Source: CAZSWS01 sp964610765
GTDB taxonomy: Bacteria > Bacteroidota > Bacteroidia > Bacteroidales > Tannerellaceae
NCBI GenBank assembly: GCA_964610765.1
Contig: CAZSWS010000001.1
Coordinates: 62,001 to 126,000 of the forward strand
Direction: 5' to 3'
Length of the DNA: 64,000 nt
Shown here: positions 8,571 to 18,277 of the stretch, piece by piece
How the letters are laid out: each line of letters begins with the position of its first letter
Numbering within the stretch: position 1 is the first letter of the stretch
Made by a program: the position numbers and the translations under genes
The notes under the pieces: model-generated
The model's database searches: none
Told to the model about the DNA's origin: nothing
Seen by the model: only the letters and a program-made list of their open reading frames with translations

Positions 8571-10781
8571 CTACTCTTCTTCACCAAAGAGTTCAGCATA
8601 TGAATGCTCAAAGTTATAATAGTTCAAACCTTTCAACATGATTTTACCTTCCGGATTGACCGTTTCATAATGGGGAATACCATTAAACTTAAAAAGCTGG
8701 CGCATATAATTATAGTCGTCGTTAGACAATCTATATGTATGCTCCAATCCTTGTTCTTCAACAAACTTATTATACCTGTCAAGCGGTGAATCAGCAACAC
8801 TCGTGATGAAAACAAATGCTATTTTATCGTCGTCTTTAAATTTTTCTCTTATTTCTTTACTTTGTTCAATTCCATAAATACAAGGACCACAAAATATGCC
8901 CCAAAAGTCAACAATCACATACTTACCTTCGTATTTACGCATGATGTCTTTAAAGATATCCGTCGCCTTTCCTTCGGGCAGCTCATATGCTTCCAACTCT
9001 ACTTCCGGATGTATCTTTGCAAAAAGTCGCTTACCCTCTTGTTTTAAAAAAGGATGGCTAACGCTTGATTCAAATATCTTTAATATTTGCTCAGACTCCT
9101 CTTTAGAGGCATTTTCAAATTCAAACTTCAACGCCCGAGTTTTAATCACATCATAAACCAAGTTGGGTTTCAAATTTAGTACGTCAGTCAATACCGAATC
9201 TTTTTTTAACCATGATCTTTTATATTGTTCTACTCTGCTGTACTGTTCATTAAGATGCTCCAAATATTTCTCCCTGTAAGAATCTAAATAAGATTCATAC
9301 TTTTCATGAAACGCGTCTATCTCTTCTTTGTAATCTTCAAGTAATTGGTTTTGTCTTTCGTTTAACACACCCATCTTAGGCAGCGAATCTCTCAATATGG
9401 CTGTTAGAGTTTGTTCTTCTTTGGTTAGTTCCAGTCCCTCATCCTCAATAAGATATTCAGAGAATTCTTTTTCAGGTGGAGTATATGTAAAAGCACCCCT
9501 TGCAGCATTCATAAATGGCTCACTAAACTCCAACCGATTAATAAAACTAGAAAACTGATAAGAAGCTAATAAAATAGGGTTATCTAGGGGCATTTGTTGC
9601 AAGAAGTCAAAATAATCGATAGGAATAATGGCATCCTGAGTCGAATTGGGATCATTTTCTGCTACATGATGCCTTCTGGAGCTCACATAATCCATTAAGA
9701 AAGTCATTGGATTCATCATCGCATCACATTCCAACATTTGAATCCCTTTTTTTGTAAACTGTTTTTCATCAGCCCCTTGCTCAACTTTCTGCTTATTATC
9801 CCGGTAAACTCCAAGTAGTTTTTCTTTATACTGAGCGGGTTCAAGTTCTTTCACATCTTTTTGAAAAACAGTCCAGTCATACCCATCAGAAGGATATTCT
9901 CTCAACGCATTATTTATAGGTGCTAAAGGACCACCATATACAATACCACTAAAATCATGTCTTTTATTTCTCCAACGATCTGCATATAAAAACTCATCCC
10001 AATCCATGACCATGCTTAGCGTACTTCCCGGCTCCAAATAGAGCGTAAGATGAGCTTTGTCTAAACTAAGGTAATAGCTGGTTGGATAATGCATGGGGAT
10101 ATCCACTTCAAATCGTCCGTCAGCTTCTATCTTCAACACCTGTGGATAGGATTCACGCGTAAGTTCATTCGATGCATAAATAACACCGGTACTAAATCCT
10201 AGGCGCGGATTATAACCTTTCATATATCCTACTATACGAGCAACTCCTTTCTTGAAAAAATCTCCGGTAGTGTAATTAATGGTTGCTTTATTCTTTACTT
10301 TATCTAACTCTGCATCCAGCCACTCCTGCACTGAAGAAGGTATTGAATTGGGCTTTTCTGATTTTTTCTTTTTTTCATCTAAAGACACACCAAAAATAAT
10401 TGTTTCCTCATCTTCTCCGTAGTCAAACTCACGAACAGACTTATCTAACGGAGGAAAAATCAACACAAAAGTTGAATCGTTCGATTCAGGCATATACATT
10501 TCTTTATCAAACTCTCCTTTCTCAATGCCTATAGCTAAAATTTTCTGATTACTTCCTTCTGGCAAAATAAACGTATTCCTAGGAAACTTCACCCACCAGT
10601 TATGAATAAAGGTAGTATGCACATAGATGCGTGTATCTACCTCTGACAATTCAATCCGTGAGATATTGTCTATTCCGGAATTTTTTACGTCATAATAGGG
10701 ATGCTCAATAACAGTTACCTTTTGAGAAAAAAGAAAAATTGAAGTTAAACTTAGCAATAGAGAGAAGAATAACTTTTTCAT
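8571..10781 (-). CDS. Large exported protein with C-terminal TlpA-like thioredoxin domain
   Basis: A 736-aa protein with a signal peptide (MKKLFFSLLLSLTSIFLFSQ). The C-terminal ~140 residues are a TlpA/AhpC-type thioredoxin fold: VDFWGIFCGPC, with active-site cysteines 631 and 634, and the cis-proline motif GIPHYETV. A thiol-disulfide reductase or oxidase role in the periplasm is likely. The ~590 residues before it include a beta-rich section (about 150-260, with LTLYLEPGSTLSMVM) and a Glu/Lys/Tyr-rich helical section (about 470-560) that may form a coiled coil. Bacteroidetes often carry such long TlpA-family proteins, usually with shorter N-terminal domains. It is transcribed alone, convergent with the GH38-like gene. 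The partner protein is unknown. Confidence 0.8.
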   Translation of the reverse strand: MKKLFFSLLLSLTSIFLFSQKVTVIEHPYYDVKNSGIDNISRIELSEVDTRIYVHTTFIHNWWVKFPRNTFILPEGSNQKILAIGIEKGEFDKEMYMPESNDSTFVLIFPPLDKSVREFDYGEDEETIIFGVSLDEKKKKSEKPNSIPSSVQEWLDAELDKVKNKATINYTTGDFFKKGVARIVGYMKGYNPRLGFSTGVIYASNELTRESYPQVLKIEADGRFEVDIPMHYPTSYYLSLDKAHLTLYLEPGSTLSMVMDWDEFLYADRWRNKRHDFSGIVYGGPLAPINNALREYPSDGYDWTVFQKDVKELEPAQYKEKLLGVYRDNKQKVEQGADEKQFTKKGIQMLECDAMMNPMTFLMDYVSSRRHHVAENDPNSTQDAIIPIDYFDFLQQMPLDNPILLASYQFSSFINRLEFSEPFMNAARGAFTYTPPEKEFSEYLIEDEGLELTKEEQTLTAILRDSLPKMGVLNERQNQLLEDYKEEIDAFHEKYESYLDSYREKYLEHLNEQYSRVEQYKRSWLKKDSVLTDVLNLKPNLVYDVIKTRALKFEFENASKEESEQILKIFESSVSHPFLKQEGKRLFAKIHPEVELEAYELPEGKATDIFKDIMRKYEGKYVIVDFWGIFCGPCIYGIEQSKEIREKFKDDDKIAFVFITSVADSPLDRYNKFVEEQGLEHTYRLSNDDYNYMRQLFKFNGIPHYETVNPEGKIMLKGLNYYNFEHSYAELFGEEE

Positions 10782-10866
10782 AGCTATAGGTTTTTTAGTA
10801 TTTAGTTGTAAACATAAACAAGTAATACATATAAAGCAAAGTATTTTAACTGAAATAGATAAATTG

Positions 10867-10897
10867 TTTGGAAATTAGAACAGAATATATAAATTTG
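10867..10897 (+). promoter_or_regulatory. Bacteroides-type promoter of the sulfatase gene
   Basis: TTTG (10867-10870), 19 bp, then TAAATTTG (10890-10897) matches the Bacteroides -33/-7 consensus. Transcription would start near 10903, which rules out the upstream ATG at 10868 and fixes the sulfatase start at 10949. Confidence 0.75.
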
Positions 10898-10948
10898 TAC
10901 TCATGTAGTACGAATTTTATTGAAAAACCCAGAAAAACACTTCATCTT

Positions 10949-12559
10949 ATGATAAAGAAAGAATATGTAATACTAGCGGGAGCTTCCATCTTAGGTCTGA
11001 ATCTTCACACATCGTGCGAAGCACAACAGAAAAAAACAGATAAACCTTTAAACATCCTCTATATTATGAGTGACGACCACTCATATCAAACAATTAGTGC
11101 GTTCGACAAAAGGTACATTCAAACCCCTAATATCGACAGAATTGCCAATGAAGGAGTTATTTTCAACAACAGCTTTGTAGCTAATTCAATCAGTGGTCCT
11201 AGTCGTGCATGCCTCTTAACGGGAAAACACAGTCATAAAAATGGTTTTATAGACAATATGCACAGGTTTGATGGTGAACAACAAACCTTCCCAAAACTGC
11301 TCCAAAAAGCCGGTTACCAGACAGCTGTAGTAGGAAAATGGCATTTAACATCTGACCCTACCGGGTTTGACTATTGGAACATCTTAGTAGGTCAAGGTGA
11401 ATATTACAACCCCATATTCATTGATAACGGTGTGAAGGTTGAAAAACCGGGATATGCTACCAATATTACAACTGATATTGCATTAGAGTGGCTGGAGAAC
11501 AAACGAGATAAAAACAAGCCGTTCTGCATGCTGCTTCACCACAAAGCACCTCATCGCACATGGATGCCTGACATTCAGGATTTAGGCGCATTCGAGGATG
11601 CTGATTTTCCGCTACCTGATAACTTCTTTGATAAATATGAAGGTCGTAAAGCAGCTAGTATGCAAGAAATGCACATTCTCAAAGATATGGATCTTGTCTA
11701 TGACTTAAAAATGGCTGATAAAGAAGGTGAAATTCATACAAGAAGCAAAGGGCTGGAGTCTGTAGGGCGTGACATGTATCAGCGAGTGGACGTTTCAGGC
11801 AGAATGACAACTGAACAAAAAGAGGCATGGGATGCCTATTTCGATCCAATAATAGCTGAGTTTAAGAAGCAAAACTTCACCGATGAAGAACTGGCAGCGT
11901 GGAAATTCCAACGGTATATGAAAGACTATCTCAGTGTCATTAAGTCGGTAGATAGAAATATAGGAGAAGTTTTAGATTATTTGGAGAAAGAAGGTCTATT
12001 AGAAAACACATTGGTTATCTATACCTCTGACCAAGGATTTTACATGGGAGAACATGGCTGGTTTGACAAGCGATTCATGTATCAAGAATCTTATCGCACA
12101 CCACTAGTAGCACGTTTTCCCGGAGGTAAACGAAGAGAAATAAATCAACTGGTACAAAACATTGACCACGCTCCCACTTTCTTAGAATTAGCCGGCGTAC
12201 CTGTACCGGAAGATATCCAAGGAGACTCCTATCTTTCTTTGCTGAAAGGGAAAAACCCAAAAAACTGGAGAAAATCTTTATACTATCATTACTATGAATA
12301 TCCGGCTGAACATCGTGTAGTCCGCCATTATGGGGTAAATACTGATAGATATAAACTGATACATTTTTACTATGGCATGGACGAATGGGAACTCTATGAT
12401 TTGAAAACAGACCCTGCTGAAATGAACAACCTCTATGGCAAACCGGGCTATGAAAAGATAACCAAGAAACTAAAAGAGGAACTAGTGAAGCTTCAAAAGC
12501 AGTACGATGATCCTATTGAAGAAGATATCGTTGCGAAAAACTATTACCAAGCAAAGTAA
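10949..12559 (+). CDS. Serine-type sulfatase (S1 family), probable lipoprotein
   Basis: A 536-aa arylsulfatase-fold enzyme that hydrolyses sulfate esters, probably on glycans. The N-terminus is hydrophobic and reaches a cysteine at residue 23 (LHTSCEA), a possible though loose lipobox. The metal site begins with YIMSDDHS (D42, D43). The sulfatase signature is SGPSRACLLTGKH, so the residue to be oxidised to formylglycine is Ser82. It therefore depends on the anaerobic radical-SAM maturase (anSME) encoded elsewhere. The C-terminal half holds the second metal-site region (TSDQGFYMGEHGWFDK). It resembles S1 enzymes acting on 6-O-sulfated hexosamines, but I cannot assign a subfamily securely. The longer frame from 10868 is rejected because the promoter overlaps it. 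No SusC/SusD pair lies nearby. Confidence 0.9.
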   Translation: MIKKEYVILAGASILGLNLHTSCEAQQKKTDKPLNILYIMSDDHSYQTISAFDKRYIQTPNIDRIANEGVIFNNSFVANSISGPSRACLLTGKHSHKNGFIDNMHRFDGEQQTFPKLLQKAGYQTAVVGKWHLTSDPTGFDYWNILVGQGEYYNPIFIDNGVKVEKPGYATNITTDIALEWLENKRDKNKPFCMLLHHKAPHRTWMPDIQDLGAFEDADFPLPDNFFDKYEGRKAASMQEMHILKDMDLVYDLKMADKEGEIHTRSKGLESVGRDMYQRVDVSGRMTTEQKEAWDAYFDPIIAEFKKQNFTDEELAAWKFQRYMKDYLSVIKSVDRNIGEVLDYLEKEGLLENTLVIYTSDQGFYMGEHGWFDKRFMYQESYRTPLVARFPGGKRREINQLVQNIDHAPTFLELAGVPVPEDIQGDSYLSLLKGKNPKNWRKSLYYHYYEYPAEHRVVRHYGVNTDRYKLIHFYYGMDEWELYDLKTDPAEMNNLYGKPGYEKITKKLKEELVKLQKQYDDPIEEDIVAKNYYQAK

Positions 12560-12660
12560 TTAATCCCTAAAAGACACTCTTTTTATTTTCATAAACACAA
12601 GCAAAAAATCTTCTATGTTACGACTACTGACTTGAATAATAACAATGAAGATACACCAAC

Positions 12661-12700
12661 AAGTAAGGGGAAGCATAATCTACGCTTCCCCTTACTTTAT
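12661..12700. terminator. Strong bidirectional terminator between sulfatase and yidC
   Basis: AAGTAAGGGGAAGC (12661-12674) pairs perfectly with GCTTCCCCTTACTT (12684-12697) around a 9-base loop. It lies between two converging genes. Confidence 0.8.
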
Positions 12701-12762
12701 TATATATAATATCCACTCAGCTCTAAAACCAGCTATTGAGCAGATTTAGTAACACTCAACTG

Positions 12763-14664
12763 TTATCTTCTTCGTTGCTGTCTCTTAGCTTGCTCTTCCT
12801 GCATCTTTTGAGCTTCCTCTAAACGCTTCATAAAAGAAGATTTCTTTTGAGGTTTCTTTTTATTTTCCTCTAACTTAAGCAACAGTTTATCTTCGTTAAT
12901 AGCCAAGCGGAACACCGTTGTTTGTAAAATAGTTATCAACGTAGATACCAAGAAATAGTAGCTTAGTGCTGCGGCATTTTGATTGAAAATAAATAAGAAC
13001 ATCAACGGCATCATATACATCATTACTTTCATTCCAGGCATTTGTTGCTGCTGACCGGTATCGGTCAACTTCATATTATACCTTGTATAGATGATATTGA
13101 CAACAGTCATTAATAAACAGAACAAACTGACATGATTACCATAGAACGAAGAAATGAAAGGAATATTTGTACTCCAACTAACAATGGAGTCATAGGTGGA
13201 CAAGTCATCAGCCCATAAGAAACTTTGTTGACGCAACTCAATAGATGTAGGGAATAACCAATACAAGGCAATCAGAATTGGGAATTGAAGAAGCATTGGC
13301 AAACATCCACTCAAAGGACTAGCTCCTGCCTTGCTATATAGCTCCATCGTTTCACGCTGCTTTTCCATTGCTTGTTCTTGCTTGGGATATTTCGCATTTA
13401 TCTGCTCTACTTGCGGACGCAATACACGCATTTTAGCTGTCGACATATACGACTTATAAGTAAGTGGGAACAAACAGGTTTTGACAATCAGTGTTAATAT
13501 AAAAATCACCAAACCATAATTTGCAATATGATTGCCTAAGAAGTTAAAGATAGGTAGTATAAAATATTTGTTGATTGGTCTGAAAAACTTAGGTGCTAAG
13601 TAAATTAAATTATCTAAGTCTAATTGTTCTTCTTTAACTACTCCCTTATCATAGGCCTTAAGCATATCGTACTTATTGGGTCCAAAGAAATAGGTCAAAT
13701 GAGTGGCATCTCTACCTAAAACATCAAATGACGTAGAGGTAGTAGTTTTCATTTGCTTTAGATGCTCTGCATCATCTTCCGGAAGCATTCTTGTTGTTAA
13801 TGTAGATTCAGTAAATCCATCATCAGCTATCAAAATAGTTGAGAAGAATTTATTCTTATAAGCAATCCATTTTAATCGATCAGGTATGCTTTTATCTTCA
13901 TCTTTATTTTGATTTAGATTTTCGACATTGGCAGTCTGAAGCTTATAGAATAATCCCGTATGTTGATTCTCGAACTTCCGACCTTTTTCCAGTTGCCTTA
14001 CTCGTTGATCCCATGTAATATCCAAGGTATTCATCTTGGGAGAAAGTACTCCATTCATCCCAACAGCCTCAATACGTAAATCAACCATGTAATCATCAGG
14101 ACGTAAGGTGTAGATAAAGTCCATATATCCAGCCCCGGTGGTTGACAATCGCATAGTAACCGAGTTATCTTCAGAAGCCTTTGCTGATTCAAAAAATAAG
14201 TCTTTAGTATTAATCACTTGATTACTTGCAGTAATAAGCGTCATATTAAAAGACATATCCTCTCCATCAAAAAGGATTAACGGGTTATTGTCATATTTCT
14301 TATACTCTTTCAGTTCAACCGCGTATACAGATGCTCCCTTGGTAGAAAGTTTGACTTTTACTTTGTCATTTTCCAGGGTTTCAAATTGTTGTTCACCACT
14401 AGCAGAACTAGCAAAAACGCCATACATACTCTCAAAATAGTTAAGCTTTACAGAGTCTGTAGCTTCAGCTAATTGGCTCGCAAATTCAATTGAATCTTTT
14501 TTCACAACCATATCTCGTTCAGCTTGTACTGCCTGAGCTATTGAGTCTAATTGTGCCTGTTGTTGTCTGGCGGCAATTTGCTCCGGACTGGGGCGATTGA
14601 ACCAACTAAAAGCAAAAAGTGCAACTCCAATTAATAGGAAACCAATGATAGTATTCTTATCCAT
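12763..14664 (-). CDS. yidC: Membrane protein insertase YidC
   Basis: YidC inserts and folds inner-membrane proteins, alone or with SecYEG. The 633-aa length and layout fit the Gram-negative type: an N-terminal signal anchor (NTIIGFLLIGVALFAFSWF), a large periplasmic beta-sandwich domain (about 80-340), then the conserved five-helix insertase core. The core has TLIVKTCLFPLTYKS, the cytoplasmic hairpin, and SPLSGCLPMLLQFPI. The C-terminus is a basic, Lys/Gln/Arg-rich tail typical of ribosome-contacting YidC proteins. It is 14 bp downstream of pyrG and co-transcribed with it, an arrangement common in Bacteroidetes. The terminator at 12661 follows. Confidence 0.97.
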   Translation of the reverse strand: MDKNTIIGFLLIGVALFAFSWFNRPSPEQIAARQQQAQLDSIAQAVQAERDMVVKKDSIEFASQLAEATDSVKLNYFESMYGVFASSASGEQQFETLENDKVKVKLSTKGASVYAVELKEYKKYDNNPLILFDGEDMSFNMTLITASNQVINTKDLFFESAKASEDNSVTMRLSTTGAGYMDFIYTLRPDDYMVDLRIEAVGMNGVLSPKMNTLDITWDQRVRQLEKGRKFENQHTGLFYKLQTANVENLNQNKDEDKSIPDRLKWIAYKNKFFSTILIADDGFTESTLTTRMLPEDDAEHLKQMKTTTSTSFDVLGRDATHLTYFFGPNKYDMLKAYDKGVVKEEQLDLDNLIYLAPKFFRPINKYFILPIFNFLGNHIANYGLVIFILTLIVKTCLFPLTYKSYMSTAKMRVLRPQVEQINAKYPKQEQAMEKQRETMELYSKAGASPLSGCLPMLLQFPILIALYWLFPTSIELRQQSFLWADDLSTYDSIVSWSTNIPFISSFYGNHVSLFCLLMTVVNIIYTRYNMKLTDTGQQQQMPGMKVMMYMMPLMFLFIFNQNAAALSYYFLVSTLITILQTTVFRLAINEDKLLLKLEENKKKPQKKSSFMKRLEEAQKMQEEQAKRQQRRR

Positions 14665-14678
14665 TTATCAGTTTTGTA

Positions 14679-16304
14679 TTATTTCTTAATATTTTTTTCT
14701 TCTTTATAATCTATAGCAGCTTTAACAAAGCTTATAAACAAAGGATTCGGATTGACAACCGTACTATTATACTCCGGATGATATTGAACACCAGTATACC
14801 AGCGTAAAGAGGGAACCTCAATTACCTCAACCAAATCTGTATCGGGATTGACGCCTACACATTTCATCCCAGCCTTTTCCACTACTTCTTTATATTCATT
14901 ATTAAACTCAAAACGATGTCTGTGTCTTTCTTGAATAACTTCTTGACCATATGCTTTGTATGTATTAGACTTCTTATCTAAAACACACTCATAGGCTCCT
15001 AAACGCATCGTTCCACCTTTATTGACTACATTTTTCTGTTCTTCCATCAAGTCGATTACTTTGTCTGATGCCTGCGGATCAAATTCAGCAGAATTTGCGT
15101 CACTTAGGTTTAACACGTTTCGTGCAAATTCAATAACCATGCATTGCATACCCAAGCAAATACCCAGACTAGGCAAATTGTTTTCACGGGCATAACGTAT
15201 CGCTTTAAACTTACCCTCCACACCTCGTTGACCAAAGCCCGGTGCTATTAAGACACCATCCATATCTCCTAAAAGAGAAGCTACATTTTCGTCCGTAATT
15301 TTCTCAGAATGAATAAAATGTAAGTCTAATACGTGTTCGTTGTAAATTGAAGCAATTAATAATGACTCATCAATCGACTTATACGCATCTTGCAGCTCTA
15401 CGTATTTACCAATTAAGGCTATACGAATAGTCTTTTTAGCATTTGACTTTCGATGCAAAAACAATTTCCAATCCTCCAGTTTAGGAGTGACACCTACCTC
15501 TTCACCTGTTTTTCTTAAAACAAGCTCATCCATTTTTTGCTGTAATAACAATAAGGGAACCTCGTAAATTGTTGGTAAGTCTACAGACTGAATCACAGCC
15601 TCTTCACTTACATTACAAAACAAAGCTACTTTCTTTAGAATGGATGTATGTAGTTTTTGTTCTGTACGCAACACCAATATATCAGGCTGTATACCTAATT
15701 CTTGTAACTGCTTAACTGAATGCTGAGTAGGCTTTGTTTTATATTCTTTTGCTGCGGCAATATAAGGTACATACGTGAGATGTATACAAACACATCTGTT
15801 ACCTAACTCCCAACGTAACTGTCTAACACTTTCTATAAAAGGCAAAGACTCAATATCACCAACCGTTCCTCCTATTTCAGTAATCACGTAGTCATATTGA
15901 TTTTTCAGCCCCAACTGTTTTATATTACGTTTTATTTCGTCGGTTATATGCGGAATGACTTGAACTGTTTTACCTAAATAGTCTCCTTTTCTTTCCTTTG
16001 AAATAACATTTTGGTAAATACGACCTGTAGTTATATTATTAGCTTTGGTGGTTCTAATATTTAAAAAACGCTCGTAATGACCTAAGTCCAAGTCTGTTTC
16101 CCTTCCATCAGTAGTTACATAACATTCACCATGCTCATAAGGGTTGAGCGTGCCCGGATCAATATTTATATAAGGGTCAAATTTTTGAATAGTAACTTTA
16201 TAACCCCTTGCTTGAAGCAATTTACCTAACGAGGCAGAAATAATACCCTTACCTAAAGATGATACAACACCGCCTGTGACGAAGATATACTTTGTTGATC
16301 CCAC
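14679..16304 (-). CDS. pyrG: CTP synthase
   Basis: CTP synthase makes CTP from UTP, ATP and glutamine. The synthetase domain begins with KYIFVTGGVVSSLGKGI (P-loop) and continues through DPYINIDPGTLNPYEHGE. The glutaminase domain has the nucleophile motif GICLGMQ and a C-terminal QYHPEY histidine and glutamate, completing the triad. The length of 541 aa is standard. The start is a GTG (16302-16304); no ATG in frame lies near the conserved N-terminus, and the promoter at 16333-16363 is well placed for it. It leads the pyrG-yidC operon. Confidence 0.97.
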   Translation of the reverse strand: MGSTKYIFVTGGVVSSLGKGIISASLGKLLQARGYKVTIQKFDPYINIDPGTLNPYEHGECYVTTDGRETDLDLGHYERFLNIRTTKANNITTGRIYQNVISKERKGDYLGKTVQVIPHITDEIKRNIKQLGLKNQYDYVITEIGGTVGDIESLPFIESVRQLRWELGNRCVCIHLTYVPYIAAAKEYKTKPTQHSVKQLQELGIQPDILVLRTEQKLHTSILKKVALFCNVSEEAVIQSVDLPTIYEVPLLLLQQKMDELVLRKTGEEVGVTPKLEDWKLFLHRKSNAKKTIRIALIGKYVELQDAYKSIDESLLIASIYNEHVLDLHFIHSEKITDENVASLLGDMDGVLIAPGFGQRGVEGKFKAIRYARENNLPSLGICLGMQCMVIEFARNVLNLSDANSAEFDPQASDKVIDLMEEQKNVVNKGGTMRLGAYECVLDKKSNTYKAYGQEVIQERHRHRFEFNNEYKEVVEKAGMKCVGVNPDTDLVEVIEVPSLRWYTGVQYHPEYNSTVVNPNPLFISFVKAAIDYKEEKNIKK

Positions 16305-16332
16305 AATTTTATATTTTAATTTTATGAAGTTG

Positions 16333-16363
16333 CAAATTTACAGATTTTCATCTAATAACCCAA
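16333..16363 (-). promoter_or_regulatory. Promoter of pyrG-yidC
   Basis: Read on the minus strand: TTG (from 16363-16361), 20 bp, then TAAATTTG (16340-16333). The ATG-less pyrG start (GTG at 16304) is 28 bp downstream. Confidence 0.6.
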
Positions 16364-16403
16364 TGAATATCACTCCTTAATATCTTTTATAACCTTACAT
16401 AAC

Positions 16404-16442
16404 CAAAACAACCGCAAAAGCATCGCTTTTACGGTTGTTTTG
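16404..16442. terminator. Hairpin terminator downstream of the M64 peptidase gene
   Basis: CAAAACAACCGCAAAAGC and GCTTTTACGGTTGTTTTG form an 18-bp stem with one mismatch and a 3-base loop. It is the second hairpin after the M64 stop (16572) and probably insulates pyrG from it. Confidence 0.6.
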
Positions 16443-16490
16443 ATAAAACACAGAGTATTATTAAAAGTAAAACGACCAAAATTAGTTTAC

Positions 16491-16545
16491 ATAAAAAAGC
16501 TTGCTTGTGTTTTGGAGTCTACACAAACAAGCTTCATCTTTTTTC
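16491..16545. terminator. Hairpin terminator of the M64 peptidase gene
   Basis: AAGCTTGCTTGTGT (16497-16510) pairs with ACACAAACAAGCTT (16521-16534) with one mismatch, flanked by A6 on the left and T6 on the right. For the minus-strand M64 gene this gives a U-rich tail. Confidence 0.65.
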
Positions 16546-16571
16546 TTGTAAAGAAAGTTACAAAAAACTAT

Positions 16572-18170
16572 TTATTCAGGAATAATTATTGGAGGAGCTA
16601 AAGGTGGTAGAATCTCTGTACTCTTCGTCTTAGGATAAGCTGCCCAAGCCTTTTCCACATCATCTATTTGTACAAACTTTTCAAAGGAAAAGTCAACCCC
16701 TGCAATTTCCATGATTCTAGCTACTATTGAATAACGACTAGGTGCATTATAATAAGGAACATTATTATCCATACAAGTTTTCACTTCTTCAGGCTTCCAT
16801 ACATCTTTACCATAATATACAGCTCCTTCAAAACAGCCAACCGTTGGATATTTTTCATGTTCTAAAAAATCTTTCCACACAACCTTCTGGGGATCATTAG
16901 TCAAGTCTGCATTTGCATATCCGCCAACTTCATGGTAGCTCCTTATCATATTCACCCAACTTGTTCCTCCAGTGTAAATAGATGTTGTTTTGTTTTGACT
17001 ATTAACATACTCATCTGCTAAACGACCAAAGCCATGCCCTCCCGATTCATGATGAATAAGTCCTCCAAAATGTTTTGGATGCATAGGACACATGGCAATA
17101 GAAAAGCCCGATAATCTTTTTTTAGCCGTCCCGGCATACTTATCACTATTTAACACTAAAACCACAGACATATCCTTTAAGTCATAATCAGTAATAACTT
17201 TTCCATTTAAGCTTCCAATTAGCTTGGTATATTCAATACACTTATCCTCATCACACCTTATGATTGTACCATCTCCATAGTAAGACTCAAATTTATTATC
17301 AACTTGCCCTTTGCTATTCCCTACCCCTTCTTCCAGAGATTCAGCAACAACCATGTAGATATTAAAATAATCTCGATACTCAGTATAAGGATAAATAGAG
17401 AAAAAGTGATTTGCAGCATCATGCATTGCCTTTTCATACTTACCAGATTTATGCTTTACTAAATCCTTCACAATAAACCCTTCGCCCATAAAAATCAAAT
17501 CCACTCCTTTTCCTTTAGTCGCTTTTTGTAGTAAAACGACCTCTTTATCTTTATGAAAAGGGATAACCGTTTCCTGTGTAACAAACACCTGTTTAGTATT
17601 ACCGAAAGATAAAATATTCAATTCAGCAATACGGTCTTTATAATCGTCGTTTAATGCTTTAGGCGTAACGGTTATTTCATGTTTTCCTGCTTTTCCAGAA
17701 AGAGGAGTAATGGTTAACCATGTGGCTTCACACTCTATTTCCCAATCTTTACTTGTTTCAAAAACGAATTTAGCTGACTCATCTTCTTTCAACAAAGTAA
17801 TTTCAGGATCAGAAATATTTATATTCCCTACACCCGGCTGTGTGACAAATACATCCTTACTCAGATCAGATGCAATAATCTTAAAAGTAGCTTCACGGTT
17901 TTCATTTCTAGTAGCTAAAGTACTTGTAATGGTTATCACATGTGTACCTGCATTACCACTCATGGGCTCTACTTGAAGCCAGAAAGGCTTAGTAGTGATA
18001 TTCCAGTCAACATTTGTTTCAATAGTAATAGTTTTTGATTGAACATCATAACTATCAAACTTTACTTCTGTCGTTGGTACTTTTAGCATGGTAGGTTCCT
18101 TGTCGTCAGAACAGCTAAAAATTAACAGAAGAGGAATTAACAAGCAGAATAATTTTGAAAAACTTTTCAT
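16572..18170 (-). CDS. M64-family metallopeptidase lipoprotein with two BACON domains
   Basis: A 532-aa surface or periplasmic lipoprotein: the signal ends in LLLIFSC, with Cys20 the likely lipid site. Two BACON-type beta-sandwich domains follow (about residues 30-115 and 117-202). Each has the typical W-x-I/L...P-x-S-G-x-A-G pattern (WLQVEPMSGNAGTH and WLTITPLSGKAGKH). The C-terminal ~310 residues are a peptidase M64 (IgA-protease-like) domain with the zinc motif HESGGHGFGRLADEY at 374-388. BACON domains are thought to bind glycans or mucin, so a glycoprotein-directed protease is a reasonable inference. It is a single-gene unit, with terminators downstream and a possible operator-promoter upstream. 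Confidence 0.9.
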   Translation of the reverse strand: MKSFSKLFCLLIPLLLIFSCSDDKEPTMLKVPTTEVKFDSYDVQSKTITIETNVDWNITTKPFWLQVEPMSGNAGTHVITITSTLATRNENREATFKIIASDLSKDVFVTQPGVGNINISDPEITLLKEDESAKFVFETSKDWEIECEATWLTITPLSGKAGKHEITVTPKALNDDYKDRIAELNILSFGNTKQVFVTQETVIPFHKDKEVVLLQKATKGKGVDLIFMGEGFIVKDLVKHKSGKYEKAMHDAANHFFSIYPYTEYRDYFNIYMVVAESLEEGVGNSKGQVDNKFESYYGDGTIIRCDEDKCIEYTKLIGSLNGKVITDYDLKDMSVVLVLNSDKYAGTAKKRLSGFSIAMCPMHPKHFGGLIHHESGGHGFGRLADEYVNSQNKTTSIYTGGTSWVNMIRSYHEVGGYANADLTNDPQKVVWKDFLEHEKYPTVGCFEGAVYYGKDVWKPEEVKTCMDNNVPYYNAPSRYSIVARIMEIAGVDFSFEKFVQIDDVEKAWAAYPKTKSTEILPPLAPPIIIPE

Positions 18171-18277
18171 AGTAAAAAAAACAGATTTTTAAATATTATA
18201 TAAAAAAACAATCACTTTAAAACTAAATAAGAAAAAAACACGACAGAATGCCAAAAACAAACACTCTTCAATCGCCT

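Noticed and set aside
10868..10948. Longer N-terminus for the sulfatase (27 extra codons)
   Set aside because: The promoter elements at 10867-10897 overlap it, and the hydrophobic export signal begins only at the ATG at 10949.
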